This document shows, in pieces, positions 11,439-25,088 of a stretch of DNA of 64,000 bases. The notes beneath the pieces were generated by a model that was given only the letters and a program-made list of their open reading frames with translations, searched no databases and was not told where the DNA came from. The DNA lies in the NCBI GenBank assembly GCA_030789695.1, contig JAULAV010002488.1, forward strand, positions 1-64,000, given 5' to 3'. Origin of the DNA: Scilla litardierei (lineage: Eukaryota; Streptophyta; Magnoliopsida; Asparagales; Asparagaceae). The position numbers and the translations under genes are program-made. Numbering within the stretch: the stretch's first letter is position 1; every line of letters begins with the position of its first letter.

Positions 11439-12540
11439 TGCAGTTGATGATTATGAGCTGTGCTTTTTTAACGTATTTTTAGCAATATGTTTGGTAATTG
11501 GTATACATATAGTTGGCTAATATGTTTGGTATATATATAGTTGGCTAAGACTAATCCCCGTCTTTTCTCTCGGAAAAAAAAGAAAAGTAAAGAGACTCCG
11601 CTCTTTAAAAAATTGTCTATGTATTCACATACCATTTCGCTGACTGTATTTTGTACTCCGTTTCAGTATGTAGGGCTATTTACATTCTACATTACAAATG
11701 GATTCAAGAATATTGATATAATGTTGTGCTAACATATTCGTTTCTTGTCTTTTCTATAACATCTATTATTTTGCCATCATATATATTATTTAATATCACA
11801 ATGAATCTGTAGTGTACGTTAACTTCAAGCAGTAACATGTTAGCTTAAAATCGATTGACCCAATAACAAACCCCATCAACTAATGGCTACCTAAATTTCC
11901 TGAACTATAGACAGTGTTTTGGCTATTACATCATGATTTATTATATTAACATTCAGACCTCCCTCCCTAGCTTATAAGAAATATAGCAAATAAAAAAGGA
12001 TTTAACGTAAAAAAGGTGACACCTGCAGGTGTCAAGACACAAAAAAGATGTAAAGTACAAACCCAACATGAGTTTGTACTCATTAAGACCCATCTTTTTC
12101 TGTCTTGCACCTGATCTAGATAGGTACCTGATTTATAGGAACATCCGAAGGGGCAAAGCTATTAAAAGATGCCGGAAGAATGAGAGGAAGCTGTTGCCAA
12201 AATGATGCCACGACAATGATATCCCAAGTGTCTTTCTTTGTTGTTGCAAGGTGAGAAGAGACACACTTTCATGTGCCAAGTGGTTCAAAGGGTTAGAAGT
12301 TTGCCATAAGTCGAAGTAGGTGTTGATGGAGAAGAAAAGATTCCAAACACTTGCGCAATATGCGTATTAAAAGAAAATGTGCGAGTCAGTATTCAAATGG
12401 TTTTGGAAGAACACAACTGCATTCATAAGACTCGCTACCACAGACGATCTAAAAGAAAGGTCCTACATGATTAAGAGAGGCCACGCAATTTCACACTTAA
12501 GAGCGTGCAAATCATTGCCGCCACTATGGGATGCCAGAGC
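11439..12540. other. Ferredoxin 3' flank
   Basis: AT-rich, no credible ORF. A short direct repeat (AATATGTTTGGTA…AGTTGGCT twice) lies at about 11487-11546. An imperfect hairpin is at 12032-12106. The 12120-12540 part is probably the ferredoxin 3' UTR and terminator region by position. Confidence 0.5.
12032..12106. repeat. Imperfect hairpin downstream of ferredoxin
   Basis: The arms CAAGACACAAAAAAGATG … GTACAAAC and GTTTGTAC … CATCTTTTTCTGTCTTG are inverted repeats with one small asymmetric bulge and a short loop at CCAACATGA. The separate palindrome GACACCTGCAGGTGTC is next to it at 12016-12031. It could be a MITE remnant or a 3'-UTR structure. Confidence 0.5.
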
Positions 12541-14482
<1,942 letters not shown>

Positions 14483-14487
14483 GTAAC

Positions 14488-15896
14488 TACTGATGGATGT
14501 GTTCCACCATCCAGTAAGGTGGGCCGACGAGGATGCCTTCGATGATGAGGACCCTTCGCCGGCTGAGAGGTGGGACCCGTAAAGAGGAGACTCCGGGTCG
14601 TGGAGAGCCAAACTCGAGCTATGAACCTCAAATCCGGCCTAGCTTCGTGATGTCTCAATTGATCTGCATCATAAGAAAATCGTCATGAGGTCGGACTGGG
14701 CCCGACCGATTCCCCTCCGACGCTCAAGTCAGTTCATGTTGAAAGAAATGTATTGAGTGGAGAATGTAAAATATTGTGAATAGTATTTTAATACTTCCTG
14801 TTAGGAACTTGTGACTCATCACATACTAGGCCTCCAACACTAGCTCATTTGTTAGAAACGCATCGCATACTAGGCTTCTAACAATAACCTTGCTAAGGAC
14901 ACATCCCATACTATGCCCAAAACACTGGGCTCACACCCCATTTGTTAAGTATTATTGAGCATCCAACCCAAAATCAATTGGTGTTAAGTGGAAATGTCCT
15001 CTAATACTTAAACTATTTCTTTTCTTTTGCACTTCCGATGTGGGACTATATTTGAGATCCTAACATACCACCACGCTTTCGAGAACGCCGTCTACGACGG
15101 CCCACTCTAGGGTGCTCACTCTAAGTGGCCCACTCTGGCCTCACACAAGTCGCCACCTCTTAGGTCGCTCCTTTCCCAGGTCGCCCCTTCTGCTTCGACA
15201 ACCACCGACACGACGGCCCATTCTAGGGTGTCCATTGTAAGTGGCCCACTCTGGTCTCACCCAGGTCACCCCCTCTTAGGTCGCTCCTTGCCTAGCTCGC
15301 CCCCTCTTAGGTCGCTCCTTTCAAAGGTCGTCACTTCCACAACGTGGGTCGTAGCATGTAGCTAGCTCTAATATCATTTGTTAGAGACATCTCATACTAG
15401 GCCTCCAACATTAACCCATTTGTTAGAAACACATCCTATACTAGGCCTTGATAAGGGCACATCCCATTCTAGGCCCATAACACTGGGCTCACATCTCATT
15501 TGTTAAGTATTATTGAGCATCCAACCCAAAACCAATTGGTGTTAGATGGAGAGGCACTCTAATTAATACTTAAACTATTTCTTTTCTTTTGCACTTCCGA
15601 TTTGGGACTATTTTTGGGATCCTAACAGATCTCTCTCCCCCCTCACCCATTATCTTATGGGGCTTTTATAAGTTATTTTGGCTTGTAACCTACAAGCTAA
15701 TAATGTGGCATTATTAGCGTAACTTCCATCATAAAAGTAGCCTGTAATTCCTAACTTGGTGGCATTATTGGCCATGATGGAGTGTAACCGTCTGTCATTT
15801 AGTGGCTCTTCATGATTGAGGTGGAGGCTGACTTGTTTAACCCAGGAGATATGGGTCGTGGTGGCCCAACCATGACAGGTCATGTATGATGTAACA
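14488..15896 (-). repeat. 3' LTR of level-1 element, interrupted by a TRIM
   Basis: The two LTR halves, 14488-14798 and 15628-15896, match 20265-20589 and 33325-33591 respectively. Shared landmarks are GAGACTCCGGGTCGT, AATCCGGCCTAGCTTCGTGA, GGCATTATTAGCGTAAC and CAGGAGATATGGGTC. The LTR ends in GTAACA. Confidence 0.85.
14799..15627 (-). mobile_element. TRIM-like miniature LTR element
   Basis: Two direct repeats with TG…CA ends, 14799-15065 (267 bp) and 15379-15627 (249 bp), both starting TGTTAG and ending ATCCTAACA. They flank about 310 bp with no coding capacity. Next to the right repeat the minus strand has a degraded ATGATATTAGAGC, reminiscent of the tRNA-Met PBS, giving minus orientation. 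The interior has three to four copies of a CTCTTAGGTCGCTCCTT-type unit. The target site (TGTTAGGATCT in the sister LTR) resembles the element's own end, so the TSD cannot be resolved. Confidence 0.7.
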
Positions 15897-16109
15897 ATGA
15901 CCCCCATCGCTTGAGCTCAACCGATGAAAAGGTTGACGTCGGGTGATGCGAGAAACATGATGAAGAAGTAACTTTGGTAGAATAGTCAGGTTGGCTCGCA
16001 AGAAAAATAACCACTCGACTTATAGCTGGCTGGCAAAGGATGTGGCCCATCGACTTACAGCAGACCAGTTTGCGACGACTTCAAAGTATGAACCTCATTT
16101 GTATAGTCG

Positions 16110-16580
16110 GCCCCGATCGCTTTGCTTGCTTGGCCCGCGAGGAATCGGCCCTCGACCGTATAGCAATTCGTTTGGTGGTGAAGGGATGGCCACTGGGCTT
16201 ATGTCCGACGAGAGTCGCTCGGTGGCGAGAGGTGGCCACTCGGCTTACGTCCGACGAGTCTTGCTCGGTGACGAGGGGGTGGCCCATCAACTTACGTCTG
16301 ACAAGAGCAATGAGTTCATCCCTGATCGTGTAGCTAGCTCGGCCTGTGAGAGTGGCTCTCCGATCGTGTAGCCGAGTTGCCCGCAAGGGCAAAGTAAGGT
16401 CCTCTCCGATCATGTAGTTGGCTCGGTCCACGAGAGTGTGACCCCCGATCATGTAGCCGAGTTGCCCGCGATGGCAAAGTAAGGTCCTCCTCGACCGTGT
16501 AGTTGGCTCAGCCTGCAAGGGTGTGGCCCCCGATCATGTGGTCGAGTCGCCCGCTAGGGTGTGGAACCACATTCGTTGAG
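16110..16580. repeat. Tandem repeats near 3' end of level-1 element
   Basis: Two small arrays. At 16170-16320 a roughly 50-bp unit (GTGGCCACTCGGCTTACGTC type) occurs about three times. At 16330-16560 an 85-bp unit with TGTAGCCGAGTTGCCCGC occurs at 16367, 16452 and, diverged, 16537. Satellite-like arrays next to the 3' LTR are a known habit of Tat/Ogre elements. Confidence 0.65.
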
Positions 16581-19500
16581 CCGTGTTCGGCTTGCCAAGC
16601 ATCTTCCATGTCTAACCTGTGGTGATTTCCCATCCTCCATAGCTTAGGAAGCCCAAGCCAGCAGGTGGCATCCTTTACAAGCTCAGTGCATCATCTCACG
16701 ATTAAGGACCTGGTCCTCCGTCATAGCTCGGCTTGCAGCCACTTGCATTGCTAACTGGAACTTTGCGAAGATGGCTAGCATCGGATGGAAAGGCATCATC
16801 GAGCTTTGGAAGGAAGAAACTCGGTCAACAGAATTGAGTTCGACGAGCTAGTTCGGAACTTGAAGCTCGGATAAGTCTCGGTCAAGCCTGACGCGGTCGC
16901 CCGGACGGAGGTTGGTCCACCGAGCATAAAGCTCGGGAAGAAGCTCGACATGGAGTAGGTTGCTCGGCATGGAGTTGAAAATCGGACTGCGCTGGATTGA
17001 GTGGGTTGGTAAGCTTGCTCGAGCTTTGTCAAGAGAATAGAGCTCGGCAATGACATCGCTAACCCACAAATTAACAAATAATTAATCAGTAGAAAAGGAT
17101 ATGGGCGGAACTTCTCCAGCTCGGCAAGGAGCTTAGAACTAGATCGAAGCAATGATCGAAGCTCATAGCCATCTGGTGATCAAATGGAGATCCGACGAAA
17201 AATTTTAGGCGAAGTCTTAGGCCATCTCCAACGAAGACAGCCATATCGAGCGAAGTTCGGGTTCAGGAAATAGTCAAAGCTCATAAATTAGACCCGAACA
17301 CCGAAGCTCGGTCATCGGAGCTTGATTTGGTGTATGCATCATGCAAGCTAGGAGGAGTTCGAACATCATACCTGTGCATCGAAGTTTGGACATATCGGCA
17401 CGGTCGCTCCATTAGCAGCTTTAATGGCATGATAGAGGTAGCAGAGGTGATGCAAGCTTCAAGGAATCGGATCCAATGCGAGCCCCCAGCTTGGCAGGAG
17501 CAGTGCCGAGCTCCCAGAGGCAGCTCAACTCCTTCTAGCTTTGCTTTTTGGTCGAAGTGGTCGGATGGCAGTGCCTAAAGCAAGACAGGTTACCCCACTT
17601 TGAAAGGATATAAAAATTTGAAGCAAGAGCCTTCTAGAACTCCAAAAGTGGCCTCGTACACTTAAAGTGGGCTTGTACACTTAATGGGTCCCCATTATGA
17701 TTGTGACCCATGTATGTACCCTTCGACCTACACCGAATCATTCCCCCCTCTGCGCCGGAGCTCTGGATGCCCAACAAGCTCGGCGGTGGTGAGCTCGAAT
17801 GTCCTCTCGCTTTGCTCGGTGGTGGCAAGGGCGACAGAAGGACGAGCTGGCGTCGACGATTGGTCTCCAAGCTTCAACGGATTGGTCGGATTCGATCGCC
17901 CCGTCGAAGGGAGCCTTGTCGGGATCTGTCGGATTGGTATGTACAACAAGCTCGACAGAAGGACGGTCGCCTCGTCGGGTTTGGTCCCCGAGCTCGATTA
18001 CCCAACAAGCTCGACAGAAGGACCATGTATATACAACACGCTCGGCGATTGGTCCCGGAGCTTTGACGGCTCGGTCGGATTCAGTCGCCCCGTCAGGTCA
18101 ATTGGCTCGGATTGGTTGAATGTCGCTGGGTTTGGAGCCCCGGTAGTTCGAACAGCTCGAATCTTCAAAGCTCGGATCTTCTAGGCTCACATCCTCGTAG
18201 CTTGGAGATCGACCTCGGGCATCAGCTAGGATCCGATCGACCTTCGTTGGAGGCTCGGATCTAATCGATTGTCCATGACGACTTGCAACTCTGATTAGGA
18301 TCGGACACCTGAGCGTCGGACATCTGGGTCGACAACACAAAGCTCGGATCGTCATCGGTAACATGCTGCTGAGATCTGGGTCGGGCATCTGGGTTAACGA
18401 CACGAAGCTTGGATGAAGGTATTGCGACCCTGATCTTGGTCGGACAAAGCATGTCATCCTCGATCTAGGTCAGATGATGGCATGGCAACTCCAATCTAGG
18501 TTGGACGAAGCATAGCAGCCCCGATCAAACTCTGGAGGCTCCGATCTAGTTCGGTCGAGTTCTGGTGTGGCTCGACGAGCTCGGTTGATCTAGTTGGGAT
18601 TTTGGTTCAAGCGCTACTGGATTTGGCTCCGATCCATCATAATCCCCAGTTGCTCCTTGTGCAGATTTTTTGATGGAAAAAACAAAGTATGATCCACACA
18701 AAGAAAGAGTTAGAGAAGATTGAAACCTTGGAGAAATCTGTGATTTCACAGATTTATGGGATTTTTATTTAGGAGATCCTTTCTATATTTCTATTTTTGG
18801 GGATCAGATCAAAGAAATGAAGAGGAGAATTAACTTGCCAGGAGTAATTCGGTGAGCTTGATGGAGGAGCAGCTCAGCGAGCCGATCGGGGTGTTTCGCC
18901 TCTCGTCTGGGCCCAGATGGTGGTGTTGATGATCGCCATGGCTGCTCTCATGTTGCAGTTTCGTGCAAGGGGCAGATGAAGGAGATGCTTCTCGAGTTCG
19001 GTCTGTTCATATTCAAGCTAAGGCGATAGTTGGACTTCAATCGTTTAGTTCGGATGAATGACGCTCGTAACTCGGCATCATGCATCCACATGGGCCGGTC
19101 TCACCTAGGCTGGAGATATATGCAACTCGTCGTGCCGAAGCAGTTGGCGATCTGAGCCAAAGGTGGCTCCGACTCGAGCAGAGGTTCGGTCTTCCTCGGT
19201 TCAGTCATCCTTGCTGATACGATCGATCAAAGTAGCATCCATAGTCAACTTGATGCATAACCCCTCTCGTTTTTTACTCGAATACGATCGATCGAAAGTC
19301 ATGCAAAGGGTTATTATTTGGTTCGGATACAATCGATCAAAGGTAGCTCGGCCAGAGGCATATCGTAGCTTGTTGGTTCGATCAGAAGCTGATGCAACTC
19401 GATCGGTCGGATCAGTCGAAGCTCGTCAGTTCGATCACCCAAGCTCAGTTGGAGCTCAGATCCAAGCTCGATCGCCCAGATGATGGAAGCTTGGTCGCTT

Positions 19501-20245
19501 CAGATGAACCAAGTTCGGACGGAGCTCAGATCCAAGCCTTAAAGACCTCACTGAGGAAGAAGGCGGCAATGACGGATCCAATTCCCATATTTTCCTCTTT
19601 CCGACATCAACCTCGTCATCGCTATCGCTGAGGACGTCTGCGATCAGCATGTTTCCCTCCGAATCTTTCGAATTTTTGCGATGGCGAGCGAGGCAGAGGA
19701 TGTCGCTGCTACTCCTCGATAAAACCTCCATTTATTTTGAAATTACCTTCCCTAAGACCCCCACCAACGAGATTAATTAAAATTAATCTGCATTATGACG
19801 CTTAATCCCCCGATTTTCTCCAGAGAATCGTGGAGCTCAAATCCAAGCTCGATCACTCGGATGACGAAAGCTCGATCAAACGAAGAGTTGAGCTGGTGGC
19901 AGACATAGCGAGGTGTCTCTGCAATTTACAGAAGGAAAAAGAGGCTTAATGTTAACTTTCTTCTTCAAACCCCTAGCCTTAGAACGGCAATATGTAGCAG
20001 GGATATTTTTGGGAGAATATTCGAAAATTATGATTTAAATGAAGTAAAAATTATTAATATAAGAGGAACAAAGAAAAAGGGTTTCCTTTCGGGAGGCAGC
20101 ACTTTGCCGAGAGTAGCTCCGGCTTCGGTTGAGGGGAAGGGTGTGGCCTCTATTGCCTCCTCAAGAGTTGGCCTCTCATGCCGTCAATTAGTATGACGAG
20201 TAGACATCATTAATGCTAGAAGATGACGGGGATCTTTACTCTTTT
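16581..20245. other. Internal region of level-1 element without recognisable pol
   Basis: All frames are broken and no retroviral domain is seen. Words of the type GAGCTCAGATCCAAGCTCGA recur (19447-19475, 19517-19540, 19832-19862). One plus-strand stretch, 19832-19948, follows a plausible 3' splice site (GATTTTCTCCAG) and reads as a short coiled-coil-like end with a stop. That might be the last exon of an antisense ORF, but support is weak. Confidence 0.4.
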
Positions 20246-20263
20246 TCCCACAGATGGTGCCAA
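20246..20263 (-). other. Primer-binding site of level-1 element
   Basis: The minus strand reads TTGGCACCATCTGTGGGA, a variant of the TGGCGCCGTCTGTGGGA-type primer site of Tat-related gypsy elements. It abuts the LTR that begins (plus sense) TGTTGACAG at 20265. Confidence 0.8.
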
Positions 20264-20589
20264 CTGTTGACAGATGGGTTCCGTCATCCAGTAAGATAGG
20301 CCGACGAGGACACCTTCGATAATGAAGACCCTTCACCGGCTGAGAGGTGGGACTCGTGGAGAAGAGACTCCGGGTCGTAGAGATCCAAACTCGAGCTATG
20401 AACCTCAAATCCGGCCTAGCTTCGTGATGTCTCTATTGATCTGCATCATAGAAAAATCGTCAGGGGGTCGGGGCTGGGGCCCGACCGAATCCCCTCTGAT
20501 GCTCAAGTCAGTTCATGGTGGAAGAAATGTATAGAGTAGAGAATGTAAAATATTGTGAATAGTATTTTGATACTTTATGTTAGGATCTC

Positions 20590-23500
20590 TGTAACGACCT
20601 GTTTTCGGGGCAATCACAATTTACAATAATTTTGCAGATCATGCTGGGTACCAGTGACTACAGAATAGGACTAAGCAGAGTATAATATCGAATTTTAAAG
20701 TCATACATGTACGATTAGTCTTAAAAATTTGATGCATTATCAAAACTGTAAATCTCCTACTAAACCTGAGGAGGAGATAAACAAGAAGATTAGAAAGTAC
20801 ATTACAACTAAACCAAACTAACAGTTTATAAATCACGAAAACAGTACAAGTACAATATCTCTAAACAAGAGAAATAGAGAAATGATCGACTAAGTTATTT
20901 GAATGTCTTAAAAGGTTGGGTAAAGGTATAGTAACCGTTCTAATCCATGACTCATGTCCAAGGGAGTGAGATGCATTAACTCGTTCTGTAACCCCGCAAT
21001 TAGTGTGGATAGCAGACAATTGAAATTGAACCCCTCGTTTCAGAAGAAAGAGGAAAATTGCATTTAAACCCTTCGTTCCTTAAAAACGATGATGAAAATT
21101 GATAATATGCCCCCACTTCCATCAGGAAAGTGGTAAAACGAATACTTTGTCCGTAATCACGTTCACATCTCCTAAACAATAAGCTAAGTGCAAAGTCATT
21201 CTAATATGTTGGGTTGATGTCATGAGTTGTCTATGTCGAGTATTGTGAAGTTCTTGGTAGATGTCCCTGCTCTAAAGACATTTAATTGCATCCCGAATCA
21301 ATTAAAGCAAAAACTAAAACGGGTAACTGCATAAACGAATCAATTTAAAATAGAGATTTTATAATTGAAAACAAAGACTGAAAAATAACACAATTTATTT
21401 TTAAGTAGCAGTCTAACTTTACTTTGGGATCAGATTCATATTTCACATGGTCTACCAGCCAAAGGAGGTCTTGACACAAGTCTAATTATAGGAACGGTAA
21501 CAATTCTTCAGGACCGATCAGAACAATAATTTAATCAAGCTCATTAACCACAACAGCAGACCGGTACTCCAAGTATCCCAAACAGGCCCAGGAAACAAAA
21601 GTAAAGGCATTGTCCCAAAACAGCAACTAGGCCCTAAATCAAATAGCAATAGCTGGACCCAAAATCAAATTACAACGACACGTACAAAGAAGGAAGAGAC
21701 AACAGTAAGATCTAAGCCCACGGATTCAACACGGTGTCAGGGACTAACCAACAACGTCGGGGGAAAACTCAATCTGCGGTAAGGACCACGACGACGAGAG
21801 GGACTGACCCCCTGGTGGCCGACCAAAGAAAAGGAGTCCGATAAAAATAGAGAAGGCAGAATACGTTAGTGAGGGCGCCGATCTTCTTTGCAAAGGAAAA
21901 GGATTTCCTCAAGAATATATGAATCATCACTTCCCAATAAATTAAAAAGTAAACAGAACATAAACCATAAACTGAGAAATTGGAGTAGAGGCAATCTACC
22001 TCAATTGAAGAAATTGGAGGGGTCAGAAGACCAGAAATCCAACCACGAAAGCATTCCAAAAATCCCAGATGAAAGCCCAGAAATCCAGAGGAGAAAGAAG
22101 ATGATTTCGCATGAAAAACCCTAAAAATCCATCGGTTTAAATAGAAGGGGAGGAGATCGAATCAAATCTTAATAACGAAATCTTCTGAGTGAAATCCGAA
22201 ATTGTCGGAGAGAAATCCCGATCGGTTTCGATTTTGTTGGAGAAATCATCGACGGCTAGGGTTTCCGGAATCAAACGAGATGGAGGCGGCTTCGGTTGGG
22301 GTTTTCGAACCCAAGTGAGGAGTGGCGAGGGGCGAGGCGGTCGATGAGTTCGGTTCGCTCGAAGGGAGAGGGGCGGGTTCGATTAGATGCGCGCCTGCTG
22401 TTCGATTAGGTTTTTGCCGAACGAACAAATGGAGTGGCGTTCGGTTCTTTCGTGCGAGAGAGAGAGAGATGGTTCGCCGCTTCTTTCGCTTGGGGAAAAA
22501 GGCAGTGAACGATGGAGTCAGCCATGGACTTTGTTTGGGTTTGATTCATCGTAAATGAGTGGGGATAAATAAGTAGGCTTGTGTTGAAATTAAAAGGGGG
22601 TTGAGATTATTGCGTTGGGCTTGAGGGACAGCCAACTAAAAGCAATGAATAAAGGAAGGAAAGAAAATAATAACAACCCAGCATCACAATAATAATATTG
22701 ACCACATATACTCACTCATACACCCAAGTCATTTCTTATTCAACCATATAGCCATTCATGTAGGAAGTTAATGTGCACACAACAAAATTAATATATATAC
22801 ACACGCAAAATAGTATTTCACACATACGGGCAAGCATCTGGACCAAAATTTCCAATCTGGATAGAAACAATCTTTTAATAAAATATGTCTCTAATAAGAC
22901 ACATGATTACCTCTAATAAGCCACGTCATTATTAAAATCAAGAGATATGCTTATTAGTACCTAAAACTGTTAAGCTAATGTGAGTATTAAATTTTTTCTC
23001 TATAAGTGGGGGGCTCATCTACGTTTTTAAAGAAACCCACCAACCCCTGAATGAAGGGGCGTTTACTTCAAAGATCTTAATTGTAACTTTGGGTTGGAGT
23101 TGTGTCTGTATCCCCTTAGTTTTGGGAAGTTCTCATAGTGTAAGCTCTAACTTTGTCTCTTTAAACTATTGCAACCGCCTTGAACATAAAAAATAAAAAA
23201 ATGAAAAAAAATCTAAGTTCTAAGTTTTATGTTGTCTGTACTATCTAATTAGTCATAAAGACTTAGTGAAATGCAATTCAAAATAAATGTCTTAGGATCA
23301 CAATCTTACATGATATTTTAGAGTAGCATAGAAGGTCACAAATACTTTAATTATCTATTAAAATTAGACAGGGACACTCAGAATCAATACACAAGAGGAA
23401 GGAAATAGCATATGCGGTGATGATATAAAAAATTTCATAACAAAGGTGTATAGGATATCACTCGTTGAATGATGTTTGGGCTCTTGTAGCTAAGTCCCTT

Positions 23501-23638
23501 GGCCCATTCAAAAAGAAAGGTATTGATTAAGAAAGAGACGTGAGTTGAAAAAAAATAACAATAATAAGAAAATAGAGTAAGGGGGGAAAATATTAAAGGT
23601 CAGTAGCAAAAATTTATATAGAAATATGGGCCATTACA
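20590..23638 (-). repeat. 3' LTR of level-2 element
   Basis: 3049 bp with TG…CA ends. It includes a GAGA run near 22460 and a short ORF (22246-22428, minus) also present in the other LTR, but no coding function is apparent. Relative to the other LTR it contains an extra 0.8 kb around 22664-23490. Confidence 0.85.
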
Positions 23639-23650
23639 TCCTCCCCCCTT
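23639..23650 (-). other. Polypurine tract of level-2 element
   Basis: The minus strand reads AAGGGGGGAGGA immediately before the 3' LTR, the plus-strand primer site. Confidence 0.8.
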
Positions 23651-23849
23651 AAAAATAAATTCCGTCCTCGGAATTTCCAAAATGCACAATTCAAAGATAA
23701 CAAAAAGCAATAGTACAAATACTAATAACTAAATGCAATAGTAAAGCCAATCCTAAGATAACTGATCATGCCTTCTACGAGGAAGGAGCATCCGTCTCTG
23801 ACGCTGATAAGATATACGCCTGGCGCCACTGAGGTTGGGTTGGTGGACG

Positions 23850-25088
23850 CTAATCTTGCTGAGTAACACTAGCAAGTGTGTTCTCCTTCTTTTTAGGACA
23901 GTCCACAATAGAGTGCTCGGACGCGCCGCAAATCAGGCACAGCTTGTAGCGACGACAGTCCTTCACGTGCCTATGTCGTTGACAGTAGTGGCACACCACT
24001 GATCGTTGAGTATTCGTTGGAGTCCCGTTCTTCTTGAACCGCATGGTTTGCGACGTCTGTGAAGCAGGCTTCTTCTGTTCACCGGGGTGAGTATTTGTTT
24101 GAGGGCGTCAGTTCTGTTCTTCTCCAGCTGTGGATAATTCTTGTTGTGTCGGATAGGCAGTCATCTGTCGTTCCAACTCTTCCTTCTGTTGCATGTATTC
24201 ATAGTCTCGAGCTGCAGAGAGTACCTCAGTTGGGTCTTCAGCTTCTGTCCCACTAGTTGTTTCTGAATCTTCATATTCAGGCCTTCTTGGAATCGCTGGG
24301 CTCTATCCCATGGATCGGTCACCACGTTCTTCACGAACTTGCTGAGTCTGGAAAATTCGGCGTTGTACTGCTCCACATTCTTGGAACCTTACTTCAGGTT
24401 CATGAAGTGGGCCTGCAGTGCCCTCTTCGCCTCCGGGGAGGAAAACAAAGCATTAAACTTCTCCGTAAATGTGCTCCATGGAACCGGCTGAGTCAAGCGA
24501 TCTTCCTCTAAATCCCACCACGACATGGCGTCTTCAACCAACTGTAGCTTTGCCATGTCCACCCACGAATCTGCCGCGACCCGTGCTGCTCTTAACATGG
24601 CAGTTGTGCGACGCAGCCATTCTTCTGCTGCAAGAGGTCCCTCGGTTCCTTTAAAAATCGGTGGACACAGTGATCTTAATTTTTGCACTCCTTCGTGCCT
24701 ACGCTCAGGCGCCCGCCGCAACGCTTTAATCATTTCTTATAAGGCCTGCACTGCAGTCAGTTCAATGTTGTTGCCATTATCTCCAGTGTTTGTCGTGGTG
24801 ATTACCGCCATTGCCATTGTAGTCTGGACCGTTGGGTTTAGGATTGATGTTGGCATTCTCGGCGTCGACGTAATCGTTAAGTTGGTCATCGATGTCGTGG
24901 TTATCGTCATTGCCGTTGCCGACGTTTTCATGGAGATTGTCGTTGGCGTTAATGTCAGTATTCTCGTTGACGGTGACAGATCCACTTCCGTCGCCTACAT
25001 TCATCATCATGTTTTCGTTAATGGAGATGGAGTTGTTCGCAGTAGGACGTGCACGACGATTGTATGCCTTCGTCATTCTGATAGTCAA
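23850..25088 (-). pseudogene. Ty3/gypsy gag, disrupted
   Basis: Minus-strand Gag. The N-terminal part (25088-24777) is unusually Asn/Asp-rich and repetitive. A frame change follows, then the capsid core at 24733-24389, with PPIFKGTEGPLAAEEWLRR, DMAKLQLVEDAMSWW and FTEKFNALFSS. A TAA interrupts after MNLK, and the same frame resumes at 24376 with VEQYNAEFSRLSKFV and QEGLNMKIQKQL. After another frameshift comes the nucleocapsid, with zinc-knuckle-like CHYCQRHRHVKDC and CLICGASEHSIVDC (24000-23890). Order and motifs are those of a plant gypsy Gag. No pol follows: the sequence goes straight to the PPT. The frame breaks show this copy is dead, although the gag-only layout is probably original. Confidence 0.8.

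Noticed and set aside
22246..22428. 60-codon ORF found in both LTRs of the gag-only element
   Set aside because: Kept in both copies simply because LTRs start identical; low complexity and no domain.
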